DNA of 8,653 bases from Chitinophagaceae bacterium (GCA_019454915.1 JACFNM010000174.1:1-8653), one strand, 5' to 3'. Numbered from the stretch's first letter, positions 1 through 8,114 are shown. Numbers and translations are program-made. Notes: generated by a model from the letters alone, not told the origin.

Positions 1-662
1 TAGACAGCCTGCTGGAAAATAAGATTATTTCAAGGTATCTGTCATTCATGAACAATCAAACCACGCCGGATGTTCATCCTGTACTCAAATATTATGAATC
101 TGTGCGGGAAAATAGTGTGGAGCGGGAAAACCAGATCAAAAAAGAATACATGCCCCGCGTATTGCTCCAGGCATCCGTTTGGGGAAGGGGTTCCAGCGTG
201 AGTGCACAAGACCAGTTTCGTCCATTATATACGGGAATCGGTATTGAAAGGGTCAATTACCTCATGGGTGTGGGGATAACCTACAACATATTCGGTTTTA
301 AGCGTAAACAGCTACAACAAAATATACAAAAAGCCAATACGCTTTTAGCCGAGAAACGCCTTGAAGAAGAGACGGCTTTTTTGAAAAACAGCAGGAAACA
401 AAATATGATTGAACTGACCACGGCCTATCAGCGATTACAGGAGATACCGCGGCAATTGCAGGCAGCAACCGCGGCCTACCGGCAGAAGCTGGCGCTGTAC
501 CGAAACGGATTGACAAATATATTGGAACTGAATGCAGCTTTGAGCGTATTGTATCGTGCTGAGATAGATCATGCACAAGCCAAATATTATTTCACTAAAG
601 CAGTCTTCGATCAGGCTCTGTTGGAAAACCAGTTACCGGCCCTATTACAAACCTTAAACTAA
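1..662 (+). CDS. TolC-family outer-membrane efflux protein, 5'-truncated by window edge
   Basis: This is the C-terminal part (about 219 residues) of an outer-membrane factor, the exit channel of a tripartite efflux pump. The frame is open from base 3, so the ATG at 48 is internal and the true start lies upstream of the window. Visible are a beta-strand-like stretch around the GIGIERVNYLMGVGITYNIF segment, followed by a long amphipathic helical region rich in Gln, Glu, Lys and Ala. Near the end is the YRNGLTNILELNAA segment, a common signature of the last TolC helical repeat, in which a residue pattern Y-x-x-G-x-x-x-x-L-E-L precedes the final helix. The gene ends 6 nt before the RND pump gene and must be co-transcribed with it. 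A lipoprotein or Sec signal cannot be assessed because the N terminus is missing. The family assignment is firm; the substrate is unknown. Confidence 0.9.
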   Translation, partial: DSLLENKIISRYLSFMNNQTTPDVHPVLKYYESVRENSVERENQIKKEYMPRVLLQASVWGRGSSVSAQDQFRPLYTGIGIERVNYLMGVGITYNIFGFKRKQLQQNIQKANTLLAEKRLEEETAFLKNSRKQNMIELTTAYQRLQEIPRQLQAATAAYRQKLALYRNGLTNILELNAALSVLYRAEIDHAQAKYYFTKAVFDQALLENQLPALLQTLN

Positions 663-668
663 GAAAGC

Positions 669-3600
669 ATGTCATTAGTCACTACAGTGCTTAAAAAGCC
701 AATAAGTACAGTGGTCGTTATATTCAGTGTCGTTCTTTTTGCCATCCTTGCCGCACTAAGAATACCGATAGATATTTTCCCCAAGTTGAACATGCCTACG
801 GTTTATGTGATTGAGTCATACGGAGGAATGTCGGCGCAACAGATGGAAGGTTTCTTCGCAACACGTATGCAGGATCAGTTTTTATACGTGGACGGCGTAA
901 AGAATATTTCCTCAAAAAGCATTCAGGGGGTAACCATACTCAAGCTGGAGTTTTACGAAAACACCAATATGGCGGAGGCAGCAGCCCAAATTTCAACCCA
1001 GGTTAACCGGGCTATGCGTTTTTTCCCTCCGGGCTCCCTGCCACCCCAGGTGGTGAGATATGATGCGTCTTCACTGCCGGTAGGGCAATTGGTGCTGTCA
1101 GCAGAGACGAAAACGTTGAAGGAAATATACGACCTGGCTGCTACCAGGGTACGGCCGATGTTTTCTACCATACGCGGGTTATCCGCTCCTCCCCCTTTAG
1201 GCGCTAACTCAAGAGCCATCACCGTTAACGTGGATCCTAATAAACTGAGGAGCTATAACCTCACAGCCGATGAGGTAGTGAATGCATTGGCAAAATTTAA
1301 CGTAATGTCTCCATCGGGGTATATCCGGCTGGATAACACTACCTATACCACCTCCATCAATACTTTGGTGAAACAGATAGAAGAGTTTTCCGAAGTACCC
1401 GTTCTTACCAAGAACGGCGTGCCGGTATTGGTAAAAGATATAGCCCGTGTTGCAGACGCCACGGATATCACGGTGGACTATGCGTTGATTAACGGAAAAC
1501 GGTCTGTTTACATCCCAATAGTGAAAACAGCGGATGCATCCACATGGGATGTTGTGCAAAATCTAAATGCCAAGCTCTCCGAAATAAGAGATTTACTGCC
1601 CGATGACGTACGGGTAAGCTACGAGTTCGACCAGAGTGTGTTTGTTATCAATGCGGTGAAAAGCCTCGCCACCGAAGGGGCGCTTGGCGCATTGCTTACC
1701 GGATTGATGGTGTTATTGTTCCTGCGCGACTGGCGAAGTAGCATTATTGTCGTCATCACGATACCTGTGTCTATTGCCACCGGTGTCCTGCTGCTCGATT
1801 TGAACGGACAAACCATCAATATCATGACGCTGAGCGGACTGGCGTTGGCGATCGGTATCCTGGTGGATATGGCAACCGTAACCATTGAAAACATTCATCA
1901 GCACCTCGAAATGGGCAAAACAAAACGACGGGCGGTATTGGAAGCTTGTGAGGAAATCACTTTCCCGCTAATGCTCATCCTGCTGTGTATTCTCGCGGTA
2001 TTTGCGCCCGCCTTCATGATGAACGGTGTTCCCAAAGCCATGTTCTTACCTCTTTCGCTTGCTATTGGCTTTACCATGATTGTAGCTTTTATCCTGTCGC
2101 AGACACTTGTGCCCATCATGTCTAACTGGCTTATCAACGAAAAGAAATACCAGCATGCTCACGACAAAAATCATGGAAAAGACAGCCTGTTTGACCGGTT
2201 GAAAGACACATACCTGAACTGGATCAACCGGTTAATGAAATTTAAAAGGCCGGTGGTCTTCTCTTATTTACTCGGCTCGGTTGTGCTGGTAAGTCTCGGC
2301 TTTTTCATGATCGGCAAGGATATGATGCCCAAACTCAACAACGGGCAATTTCAACTGCGAATCAAAGATATTGACGGTACCCGACTGGAAAGGACTGAAG
2401 AAAAAGTGCGGCGGGTGCTGCAAATCATAGATACCACTGTCAACAATAATGTGGCCATTAGCTCGGCCTACGTTGGTTTGATCCCAAGTAGCTACGGAAC
2501 GAGCAACTTATATGTGTTCAATACGGGTACGCATGAAGCGGTGATGCAGGTGAATCTCTCCCGTGATTATAAGGTGAATACCGACGACCTGAAAGACGCA
2601 CTGCGCAAGAATATCCTGTATCACATGCCGGAATTACGGCTGAGTTTTGAACCTATAGACATGACAGAGCAGATCATGAGTCTTGGCGCAGCCACGCCCA
2701 TAGAGGTGCAGATTGCCGGTAAGGATATGAAGGAAATTGAAAGACATGCTTATAAGGTACTGGACAAGCTGAAGGAAATACCCTACCTGAGAGATATACA
2801 GATAGTACAGCCGTTGAAGTTCCCCGTTGTGAATATTATCCTCGACCGGTTAAAGGTCTCACAATTCGGGCTTAATGTCGCAGAAATAGCACGCTCGGTT
2901 ACGGCCAGCACTTCGTCAAGTCGTTTTACGGAAAAAAATCAGTGGTTAGACGAAACAAAGGCATATACCTATCAAATCCAGGTGCAAATACCAGAGTACA
3001 TCATGAATAATATGGATGAGCTTCGGGAAATTCCCCTGGTAAAGGGACAAAGCAGCCCGGTATTGGGAGATATTGCTTCTTTCGAAATCATTCATGTTCC
3101 CGGACAATATGATCGCGTGGGTCCGCGGCGTATATTGACGGTCAGTGCTAATATTCACAAAGAAGATTTGGGAAAAGCGACGGCTGACGTTGAAGAAAAG
3201 CTGAAAGAAGTGGAAGCGCCCCCGAGAGGCGTTTTGGTACAGGTAACGGGGATGAGTAGTTTATTAAAAGATACTTTCTCCAGTTTAGAATCCGGATTGA
3301 TATTCGCGGTGATTGTTATTCTCCTGTTGCTGGCCGCCAACTACCAATCCTTTAAACTATCGCTAACAGTATTATCTACCGTTCCGGCAGTTGTTCTGGG
3401 CTCATTACTCATTTTGTTGCTCACCGGATCGACGCTGAACCTACAGTCATATATGGGTATTATCATGTCCACGGGCGTCTCTGTAGCCAATGCCATATTA
3501 ATTGTAACCAATGCGGAGAAGCTCCGGCTGGAGTCGGGAGATGCCGTAAAATCTGCGGTGGAGGGAGCAGGTATCAGGATGCGTCCTATTTTGATGACTA

Positions 3601-3815
3601 CAATAGCGATGGTGGCGGGGATGACACCCATGGCGCTTGGCATAGGAGATGCGGGTGAGCAGTCGGCCCCGCTGGGGAGAGCCGTTATCGGCGGGCTAAT
3701 TGCCTCTACCTTTGCCGCCTTACTGGTTTTACCGCAGGTATTTGCTTTAGTACAGAAAAAGGCAACGTTGAAGTCTCCTTCTTTGTTGCCGGAAAACAAT
3801 GATACTCAACTTTAA
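669..3815 (+). CDS. RND-family efflux transporter permease (AcrB/MexB-like), 1048 aa
   Basis: This is the inner-membrane pump that exports substrates from the periplasm or inner membrane, driven by the proton gradient in characterised relatives. Its length fits the AcrB family. TM1 lies at about 10-30. Porter subdomains follow at about 40-330, including the PPPLGANSR region near 174-182. TM2-TM6 occupy about 333-490, a cytoplasmic loop with three histidines (496, 498, 502) about 493-520, TM7 about 528-548, a second porter region about 555-865, and TM8-TM12 about 870-1030. In TM4 the motif is LVDMATVTIENI: Asp400 matches AcrB Asp407, but Met401 stands where AcrB has Asp408. In TM10, SVANAILIV has Ala940 where AcrB has Lys940. 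Arg970 and Thr977 match AcrB Arg971 and Thr978 in RMRPILMT. The GEQSAPLGRAVIGG segment (996-1009) is typical of a large RND subfamily. ATG at 669 follows the upstream stop by 6 nt, with a purine-rich AAGAAAG before it. Substrate unknown; a drug, lipid or other small molecule is possible. Confidence 0.95.
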   Translation: MSLVTTVLKKPISTVVVIFSVVLFAILAALRIPIDIFPKLNMPTVYVIESYGGMSAQQMEGFFATRMQDQFLYVDGVKNISSKSIQGVTILKLEFYENTNMAEAAAQISTQVNRAMRFFPPGSLPPQVVRYDASSLPVGQLVLSAETKTLKEIYDLAATRVRPMFSTIRGLSAPPPLGANSRAITVNVDPNKLRSYNLTADEVVNALAKFNVMSPSGYIRLDNTTYTTSINTLVKQIEEFSEVPVLTKNGVPVLVKDIARVADATDITVDYALINGKRSVYIPIVKTADASTWDVVQNLNAKLSEIRDLLPDDVRVSYEFDQSVFVINAVKSLATEGALGALLTGLMVLLFLRDWRSSIIVVITIPVSIATGVLLLDLNGQTINIMTLSGLALAIGILVDMATVTIENIHQHLEMGKTKRRAVLEACEEITFPLMLILLCILAVFAPAFMMNGVPKAMFLPLSLAIGFTMIVAFILSQTLVPIMSNWLINEKKYQHAHDKNHGKDSLFDRLKDTYLNWINRLMKFKRPVVFSYLLGSVVLVSLGFFMIGKDMMPKLNNGQFQLRIKDIDGTRLERTEEKVRRVLQIIDTTVNNNVAISSAYVGLIPSSYGTSNLYVFNTGTHEAVMQVNLSRDYKVNTDDLKDALRKNILYHMPELRLSFEPIDMTEQIMSLGAATPIEVQIAGKDMKEIERHAYKVLDKLKEIPYLRDIQIVQPLKFPVVNIILDRLKVSQFGLNVAEIARSVTASTSSSRFTEKNQWLDETKAYTYQIQVQIPEYIMNNMDELREIPLVKGQSSPVLGDIASFEIIHVPGQYDRVGPRRILTVSANIHKEDLGKATADVEEKLKEVEAPPRGVLVQVTGMSSLLKDTFSSLESGLIFAVIVILLLLAANYQSFKLSLTVLSTVPAVVLGSLLILLLTGSTLNLQSYMGIIMSTGVSVANAILIVTNAEKLRLESGDAVKSAVEGAGIRMRPILMTTIAMVAGMTPMALGIGDAGEQSAPLGRAVIGGLIASTFAALLVLPQVFALVQKKATLKSPSLLPENNDTQL

Positions 3816-3824
3816 ATTTTTTAT

Positions 3825-4916
3825 ATGAACGTCTACGATTTGATGAAAATTTTTATTGCCGGGATGATTCTGATGGCATGTAACGAGCAGCAGAAGCCGG
3901 TAGATATCTCTTATTCAGCTAAACTGACTGACGATAAAAGCAGGTATGAAATCGGTAAGGTGATAGAACAGCCATTGGCCAGCTATATTAAATTGCCCGG
4001 ACAGTTAAAACCATTTGAAGAAGTCAATATTTACGCAAGGGTGAACGGCTTTATACAGTCGGTGAACGTTGACAGGGGTAGCGTAGTCAGGAAGAACAAT
4101 ATTCTACTAACACTGGAGGCGCCCGAAATAGAGTCACAGGTACAGGCTGCAATGTCGAAGTACACGCATGCCCAGGAAAATGCGGCTGCCAGTAAGGACA
4201 AATACAAGCGTCTACTAGAAGCCTCCAAAGAAGCCGGCGCCGTAGCCCCGTTGGATCTGGATAATGCCCTGTCGCAGATGAAGGCAGATGAAGCGGTTAT
4301 GATGGCGGAGCGATCGAATATGGAAGCCATGAATAATATCAAGAGCTACCTACAGGTGACTGCGCCTTTTGACGGGGTAATCATACAACGTAACGTATCA
4401 GCCGGTACCCTGGTAGGGCCGGGGAGTAAAGCGGATATTCCCTTACTGGTACTACAACATTTACAAAAACTCAGGCTGGAGGTATTCATCCCCGAAGCAT
4501 ATGTTGATAAAGTAGACCTGAAGAAGCCCGTGAAATTCACTTACAGCGCAACGCCCGGTGAAGAACATTCAGCCATGATCAGCCGGTCTGCAAATGCGCT
4601 CAGTGGTTTGAGGTCAGAAGCCGTTGAAATAGACATCAACAACAAAGATCAACTATTGAAACCGGGTATGTACGCCGAAGTAAACATCCCGTTATTATCC
4701 AGCGCCAGTTCCTTGCTGGTACCCAATAACGCGATCGTCCGATCTACCGAACGCCAATACATCGTTCGCGTTAAAGACGGAAAAGCGGTCCATACCAACA
4801 TTAAAGTCGGACTTACCACCAATGATTATACGGAGATTTTTGGCGATATTCAACGGGGGGATGAAATCATCCTTCATGCTTCAGATGAAATCAGGGAAGG
4901 CACTCCGGTAAAATAA
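3825..4916 (+). CDS. RND efflux periplasmic adaptor (membrane fusion protein), predicted lipoprotein
   Basis: This adaptor joins the RND pump to the outer-membrane channel in the periplasm. The N terminus is a lipoprotein signal: a hydrophobic stretch ending in the lipobox L16-M17-A18-C19, so Cys19 should be lipidated and anchor the protein to a membrane. The domains follow the HlyD/AcrA plan: first lipoyl half about 66-100 (VNGFIQSVNVDRGSVVRKN), an alpha-helical hairpin about 101-172, the second lipoyl half about 176-210 with TAPFDGVI at 179-186, a beta-barrel about 211-290, and a membrane-proximal domain to the C terminus, including LLVPNNAIV at 297-305. The length of 363 aa is normal. ATG at 3825 lies 9 nt after the pump stop in a very AT-rich stretch with no Shine-Dalgarno, usual for Bacteroidota. 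Met7 (ATG at 3843) is an alternative start giving an n-region beginning MK and a shorter signal. It comes last in the operon, the reverse of the common adaptor-pump-channel order. Confidence 0.94.
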   Translation: MNVYDLMKIFIAGMILMACNEQQKPVDISYSAKLTDDKSRYEIGKVIEQPLASYIKLPGQLKPFEEVNIYARVNGFIQSVNVDRGSVVRKNNILLTLEAPEIESQVQAAMSKYTHAQENAAASKDKYKRLLEASKEAGAVAPLDLDNALSQMKADEAVMMAERSNMEAMNNIKSYLQVTAPFDGVIIQRNVSAGTLVGPGSKADIPLLVLQHLQKLRLEVFIPEAYVDKVDLKKPVKFTYSATPGEEHSAMISRSANALSGLRSEAVEIDINNKDQLLKPGMYAEVNIPLLSSASSLLVPNNAIVRSTERQYIVRVKDGKAVHTNIKVGLTTNDYTEIFGDIQRGDEIILHASDEIREGTPVK

Positions 4917-5064
4917 TCGTTTTGTCCGGATAATCCGTCCACATAAGGCGCTATTTAAGTGCATTACGGGTATTTCATTGATCTTCCATTGTTCGTTTTT
5001 CCCGATTCACCGATAGTTTTTGCCTGTCCGGCTAATGAGACTTCTGTTCGCCTGCATACGATTA

Positions 5065-5072
5065 TAGCTTTG
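5065..5072 (+). promoter_or_regulatory. candidate Bacteroidota -7 promoter box (TAGCTTTG)
   Basis: TAGCTTTG is an exact match to the TAnnTTTG -7 element of the Bacteroidota primary sigma factor. Upstream, TCTG at 5043-5046 is a 3-of-4 match to the TTTG -33 element, with an 18-nt spacer. Transcription would begin near 5079 and leave a leader of about 33 nt before the ATG at 5112, which supports that start for the secreted protein. The match is by eye only; the -33 element is weak. Confidence 0.5.
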
Positions 5073-5111
5073 AGTTGTCAATCAATTTATTCAAACCAAA
5101 AAATGATTACA

Positions 5112-5693
5112 ATGAAAACGTTATTATTAACAGGAGTTGCACTTCTTTTCTTTGCAGGCACTTCTTTTTCTCAAAGTAAACAAAGTTTAAAAAAAGATAT
5201 CAGGAGAATAGACCACCGGGAAGCCGTCTTGAAAGACATGAAGAGAAAAGACAAAATTACTTTACGGAAATTGGAAGGTAAAGAAGCAAGCTATCAGAGC
5301 ACACAACAGTTCAAAATGGATTTTGGCAACGCTACCAATGTGAACTGGACCAGGGATGGCTTTTTCGATAAAGCCACTTTCACGCAAAACGGCAAAACAA
5401 TGGAAGCTTACTATAATTTCGACGCTCAATTGGTTGGGACTGTTACTCCTTCTACGTTTTCTGCTCTTCCGGCAAATGCGCAGAAAGACATTCAGAAACA
5501 CTATAAGGATTATAAGGTAATGAAAGTCATTTATTATGACGACAATGAAGCCAACTCCAACGATATGTTATTGTATGGTGCACAGTTTGAGGATGAAGAC
5601 AGCTATTTTGTTGAGCTTTCAAAGAATAACAAAAAGATTGTTCTACACGTTGTACCTGATGGAGGTGTGTTCTACTTTACCGAAATTAAGTAG
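5112..5693 (+). CDS. secreted PepSY-like hypothetical protein (193 aa)
   Basis: I do not know a demonstrated function. The chosen start gives a clean Sec signal peptide (residues 1-20: MKT, a hydrophobic core LLLTGVALLFFAG, then SFS before Gln21), so the protein is exported. ATG at 5103 (adds MIT) is equally possible; the longer in-frame ATG at 4959 is unlikely because it would bury the signal and start upstream of the promoter. Residues 22-58 form a charged, probably helical stretch with a net charge of about +7. From about 65 the pattern FGNATNVNWTRDGFFDKATF, then MEAYYNFDAQLVGTV, then ALPANAQKDIQKHY resembles PepSY-like/BLIP-fold proteins common in Bacteroidota, in which a strand-rich half-repeat precedes a short helix. 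The C-terminal part is acidic (Asp143-Asp144, Glu160 to Asp163). By eye the gene is more AT-rich than the efflux genes. It stands alone between its own promoter and a terminator. Family assignment is from memory of the motif, moderately sure. Confidence 0.82.
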   Translation: MKTLLLTGVALLFFAGTSFSQSKQSLKKDIRRIDHREAVLKDMKRKDKITLRKLEGKEASYQSTQQFKMDFGNATNVNWTRDGFFDKATFTQNGKTMEAYYNFDAQLVGTVTPSTFSALPANAQKDIQKHYKDYKVMKVIYYDDNEANSNDMLLYGAQFEDEDSYFVELSKNNKKIVLHVVPDGGVFYFTEIK

Positions 5694-5736
5694 GTTTGAA
5701 TAGACGACGTTTTCCTGAATAAAAAATAGTCGCCGC

Positions 5737-5781
5737 AACGAAACAGATGCTTTCGATATAAAGAAAGTGTCTGTTTTCGTT
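5737..5781. terminator. strong hairpin between convergent genes, probable bidirectional terminator
   Basis: Bases 5737-5754 pair with 5763-5781 around an 8-nt loop (5755-5762). The stem holds CTTTC/GAAAG next to the loop, two adjacent G-U wobbles (5748 with 5769, 5749 with 5768), AAACAGA/TCTGTTT, a single bulged T at 5777, then AACG/CGTT. On the plus strand the 3' arm runs into TTTT (5780-5783); on the minus strand the complement of the A-run at 5721-5726 gives a T-run about 10 nt past the stem. It lies 43 nt after the stop of the PepSY-like gene and 30 nt after the stop of the histidine kinase gene, exactly where both converging transcripts should end. Confidence 0.75.
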
Positions 5782-5811
5782 TTATGTAGCCCCCGGGAAT
5801 GCTCAGCGACA

Positions 5812-8025
5812 CTATGATAAAGAATCAAGATAGGCTTTTGCTTCCAGGGTTGCTCCGTCAAAATAGGTTTTCACTTCCTGCAGCAATCTGTCCAAATCGG
5901 TAACCGGTGTCGAAGGGGCTTCCAGCAGGTCAACCTTGTCTATCAATGACGGCCGGGGATGCATGACCGAGATGGTAGTCTTAAAATTGTGAGCCAGCCT
6001 GTTTAGCTCCCCGAGCCTTTGCTCTTCAATTGCCCTTTGCATGGCTGCTAATTCTTTGGGTACCGACTCAAGAAATAACGAACCGGCTAATTTTTTATAA
6101 GAGAGATCGCCCTGCGCTATTTCTTCCATATAATCCGTATTAATAAATTGGAAACTCGTACCCGGAGCAGCCGAAGATGGGACGCTAGCTTCAGTTAGCT
6201 CCTTCAATATTTCTTCTCCATCATTAGTAATATCGATATATTTTCGAACCAGCGCATATAATTTTTTTTCGTCAATGGGCTTGGAAATATAGTCATCCAT
6301 TCCGTATTGCAGGCATTTTTCCCGCTCTCCCTGCAGTACATGTGCCGTCATGGCAATCACCGGAATAGTCAGTTTATGTTCTTTTCTTATCACCTCTAAG
6401 GCACTATAGCCATCCATTTCCGGCATTTGAATGTCCAACAAAATACACTGATAATGATTGTGCTTTAATTCGTCTATCACCTCTCGCCCGTTGTTTACAA
6501 TTTTATAGGAAACCTGCCAACGCCGGAACAGATGTTGAAGGAGTTGCCGGTTGATCTCATTGTCTTCTGCGACGAGGATCCTGCAATTATCAAGATACAA
6601 AGGCGCCTCATCGTTCGGACTTATGTCCACTGCTTCTGAGTCCAATAAATTTTTGAGGAAAGGAATTTGTATTGTGAAAGCGGTTCCTTTCCCGGGTTCG
6701 CTCTTAACCGATATTGTACCCGCCTGTAATTCCACCAGGTCTTTTACTATGGATAATCCGAGCCCCGTGCCGCCATATTCCCTGGTAACGGTTTCTTCGG
6801 CCTGACGGAACCGGTCAAAAATTTGCGCTATCTTCCCCTCCTCAATTCCGATGCCGGTGTCATTAACAGAAAAACCAATCACCCCTTCCCGATCGGTTTC
6901 GGATACTTTGTAAATCGAAAATAGCACGCTACCCGAGTGCGTGAATTTGAAAGCATTACTCAAAATATTCATGAGGATCTGCGTTAATCTCACCTGGTCT
7001 CCAAGAAGCAGTACGGGTACGTCTTCATCCAGCGTTACCTTAAATTGAAGCCCTTTCTCCTGAGCCTGAGCTTTGAACATCGCTTCCACAGATCGTATAA
7101 GGGCGGAGAGATTGAATGGCGACTTCTCTAATTTCATCATACCCGCGTCTATTTTCGAAGCATCAAGTACATCATTAATAATCGCCAGCAAATTCTCCCC
7201 GGCTATATGAATCGTCCTGACATGGCTTTCCGATTCCGGATCCAGTTTTTGTTTAGAAAGAAGATTCGCAAACCCGATAATGGCATTCAACGGCGTTCTT
7301 AATTCATGGCTGATATTGGACAAAAAAGTTTCTTTGGCTTTGCCCGCCTGCAAGGCCTTCTTTTCAGAGATATTCAGCAGTTTGATTAATTTTTCCTGTT
7401 GCCGGACTTTAAGCGCGGCGTAAAGGAAAGTCAGCAGAGATGCGAGGATGGCGATGAGCGTCATCAGGTTTCCGAGATTTCTTACCCTATCTCCTCTTTC
7501 ATCCGCTTTTTCAACGAGGCCGGTAATGGTTTCCCGTTGTCCGGCGTCAATATCTCTGATAACATGCGTAATAGAGTCGGTTATCCGGGCGTCATTACCC
7601 ATGTTAATCATCCTCTCCGCAGGAAGTTTTCCCCTGAAACGGAAGGTATCCAGAATCTGCTGGTTCAAGTAAACTTTGTGGTCAACCAAATCCTCTAATT
7701 CAGAAAGCAACGGAAGAACGGAAGGATCGAATTGGTTTGTTTTTAATCGCTCCAACGACTTATTGATTTCCTTCAATTCAAATTCCAAATATTCGGTATC
7801 ATCCACATAACCGGCAATCACCAGACTTCGTACCTTACTCTCCAAAACCACCACGTTCGCCTTTAGCTGCTCCAGGTCGGCTTTTATGTTGAAGTCCCGG
7901 AGCAGTTTTTGATTCCCTTCAATAAGGCTGTTTACACTTTTACCGGAGTTAAGCTGCAATAATACTATCAGGGTTATGATAGCTGAAAATACACCAACTA
8001 AAATCAGTTTTGTATACCATTTCAT
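5812..8025 (-). CDS. membrane hybrid histidine kinase: CHASE3-like sensor, HisKA, HATPase, receiver, HPt (737 aa)
   Basis: A phosphorelay sensor kinase. TM1 (about 7-25) and TM2 (about 184-205) enclose an extracytoplasmic helical domain of about 155 residues that looks like CHASE3: E62, R66-S67, AGY at 71-73 and EYLE at 78-81 match that family's first-helix pattern. A short coiled coil leads to HisKA with the phospho-acceptor His240 in NISHELRTPLNAIIGF. HATPase_c follows: N-box Asn357, G1 box DTGIG at 389-393, F-box FDRF near 403, and GGTGLGLS at 418-425. The receiver domain (about 481-597) has the acidic pair Glu487-Asp488, phospho-acceptor Asp531, Thr560 and Lys582. A C-terminal HPt domain (about 625-735) carries His679 in LAHNFK. 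All catalytic residues are present, so it should be active. There is no DNA-binding output domain; the signal must pass to another regulator. The gene lies 177 bp downstream of a LytTR regulator on the same strand. The ATG at 8025 begins MKWYTK directly before TM1. The ligand is unknown. Confidence 0.95.
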   Translation of the reverse strand: MKWYTKLILVGVFSAIITLIVLLQLNSGKSVNSLIEGNQKLLRDFNIKADLEQLKANVVVLESKVRSLVIAGYVDDTEYLEFELKEINKSLERLKTNQFDPSVLPLLSELEDLVDHKVYLNQQILDTFRFRGKLPAERMINMGNDARITDSITHVIRDIDAGQRETITGLVEKADERGDRVRNLGNLMTLIAILASLLTFLYAALKVRQQEKLIKLLNISEKKALQAGKAKETFLSNISHELRTPLNAIIGFANLLSKQKLDPESESHVRTIHIAGENLLAIINDVLDASKIDAGMMKLEKSPFNLSALIRSVEAMFKAQAQEKGLQFKVTLDEDVPVLLLGDQVRLTQILMNILSNAFKFTHSGSVLFSIYKVSETDREGVIGFSVNDTGIGIEEGKIAQIFDRFRQAEETVTREYGGTGLGLSIVKDLVELQAGTISVKSEPGKGTAFTIQIPFLKNLLDSEAVDISPNDEAPLYLDNCRILVAEDNEINRQLLQHLFRRWQVSYKIVNNGREVIDELKHNHYQCILLDIQMPEMDGYSALEVIRKEHKLTIPVIAMTAHVLQGEREKCLQYGMDDYISKPIDEKKLYALVRKYIDITNDGEEILKELTEASVPSSAAPGTSFQFINTDYMEEIAQGDLSYKKLAGSLFLESVPKELAAMQRAIEEQRLGELNRLAHNFKTTISVMHPRPSLIDKVDLLEAPSTPVTDLDRLLQEVKTYFDGATLEAKAYLDSLS

Positions 8026-8033
8026 ATAAACCG

Positions 8034-8083
8034 CCGTTAAGAAGAAAACAGGAAATCACCGGCGTCCGTATCCATCCGTTAAG
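8034..8083 (+). promoter_or_regulatory. two direct CCGTTAAG repeats, candidate LytTR binding sites upstream of the kinase gene
   Basis: CCGTTAAG occurs at 8034-8041 and again at 8076-8083, 42 bp apart start to start. With its preceding T, the second copy (8075-8083) fits all nine positions of the published LytTR-domain consensus, [TA][AC][CA]GTTN[AG][TG]; the first fits eight. They lie just upstream of the kinase start and downstream of a gene for a LytTR regulator. The usual LytTR pair is about 21-22 bp apart; here the spacing is twice that, and no middle copy is visible. An 8-bp repeat in a region of this size can arise by chance. Confidence 0.3.
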
Positions 8084-8114
8084 TACACTTATCCCAACGA
8101 TTCCCGTCTCTTTT

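Noticed and set aside
48..50. ATG at 48 as the start of the TolC-family gene
   Set aside because: The frame is open back to base 3 and only the C-terminal part of the family is present, so the gene begins outside the window.
3341..3799. 152-codon open frame antisense to the pump gene, and similar antisense frames across the window (for example 298-576, 1209-1559, 4031-4342 minus; 7399-7698, 8332-8628 plus)
   Set aside because: All lie opposite well-supported genes, and their translations show no recognisable domain, signal peptide or family motif. They are shadows of the real coding frames.
4927..4937. Palindrome CGGATAATCCG after the adaptor gene as a terminator
   Set aside because: The stem is at most four pairs with a 3-nt loop and no T-run follows. 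It could be a protein-binding site, but not a convincing terminator.
4959..5111. Longer N terminus for the PepSY-like protein starting at ATG 4959
   Set aside because: It would place 51 residues of non-conserved sequence before a clear signal peptide and would overlap the promoter box at 5065-5072.
8083..8092. Short inverted repeat TAAGT/ACTTA-type near 8081-8092 as an operator
   Set aside because: Five-base arms with a 2-bp spacer are expected often by chance, and it overlaps the CCGTTAAG repeat without adding evidence.
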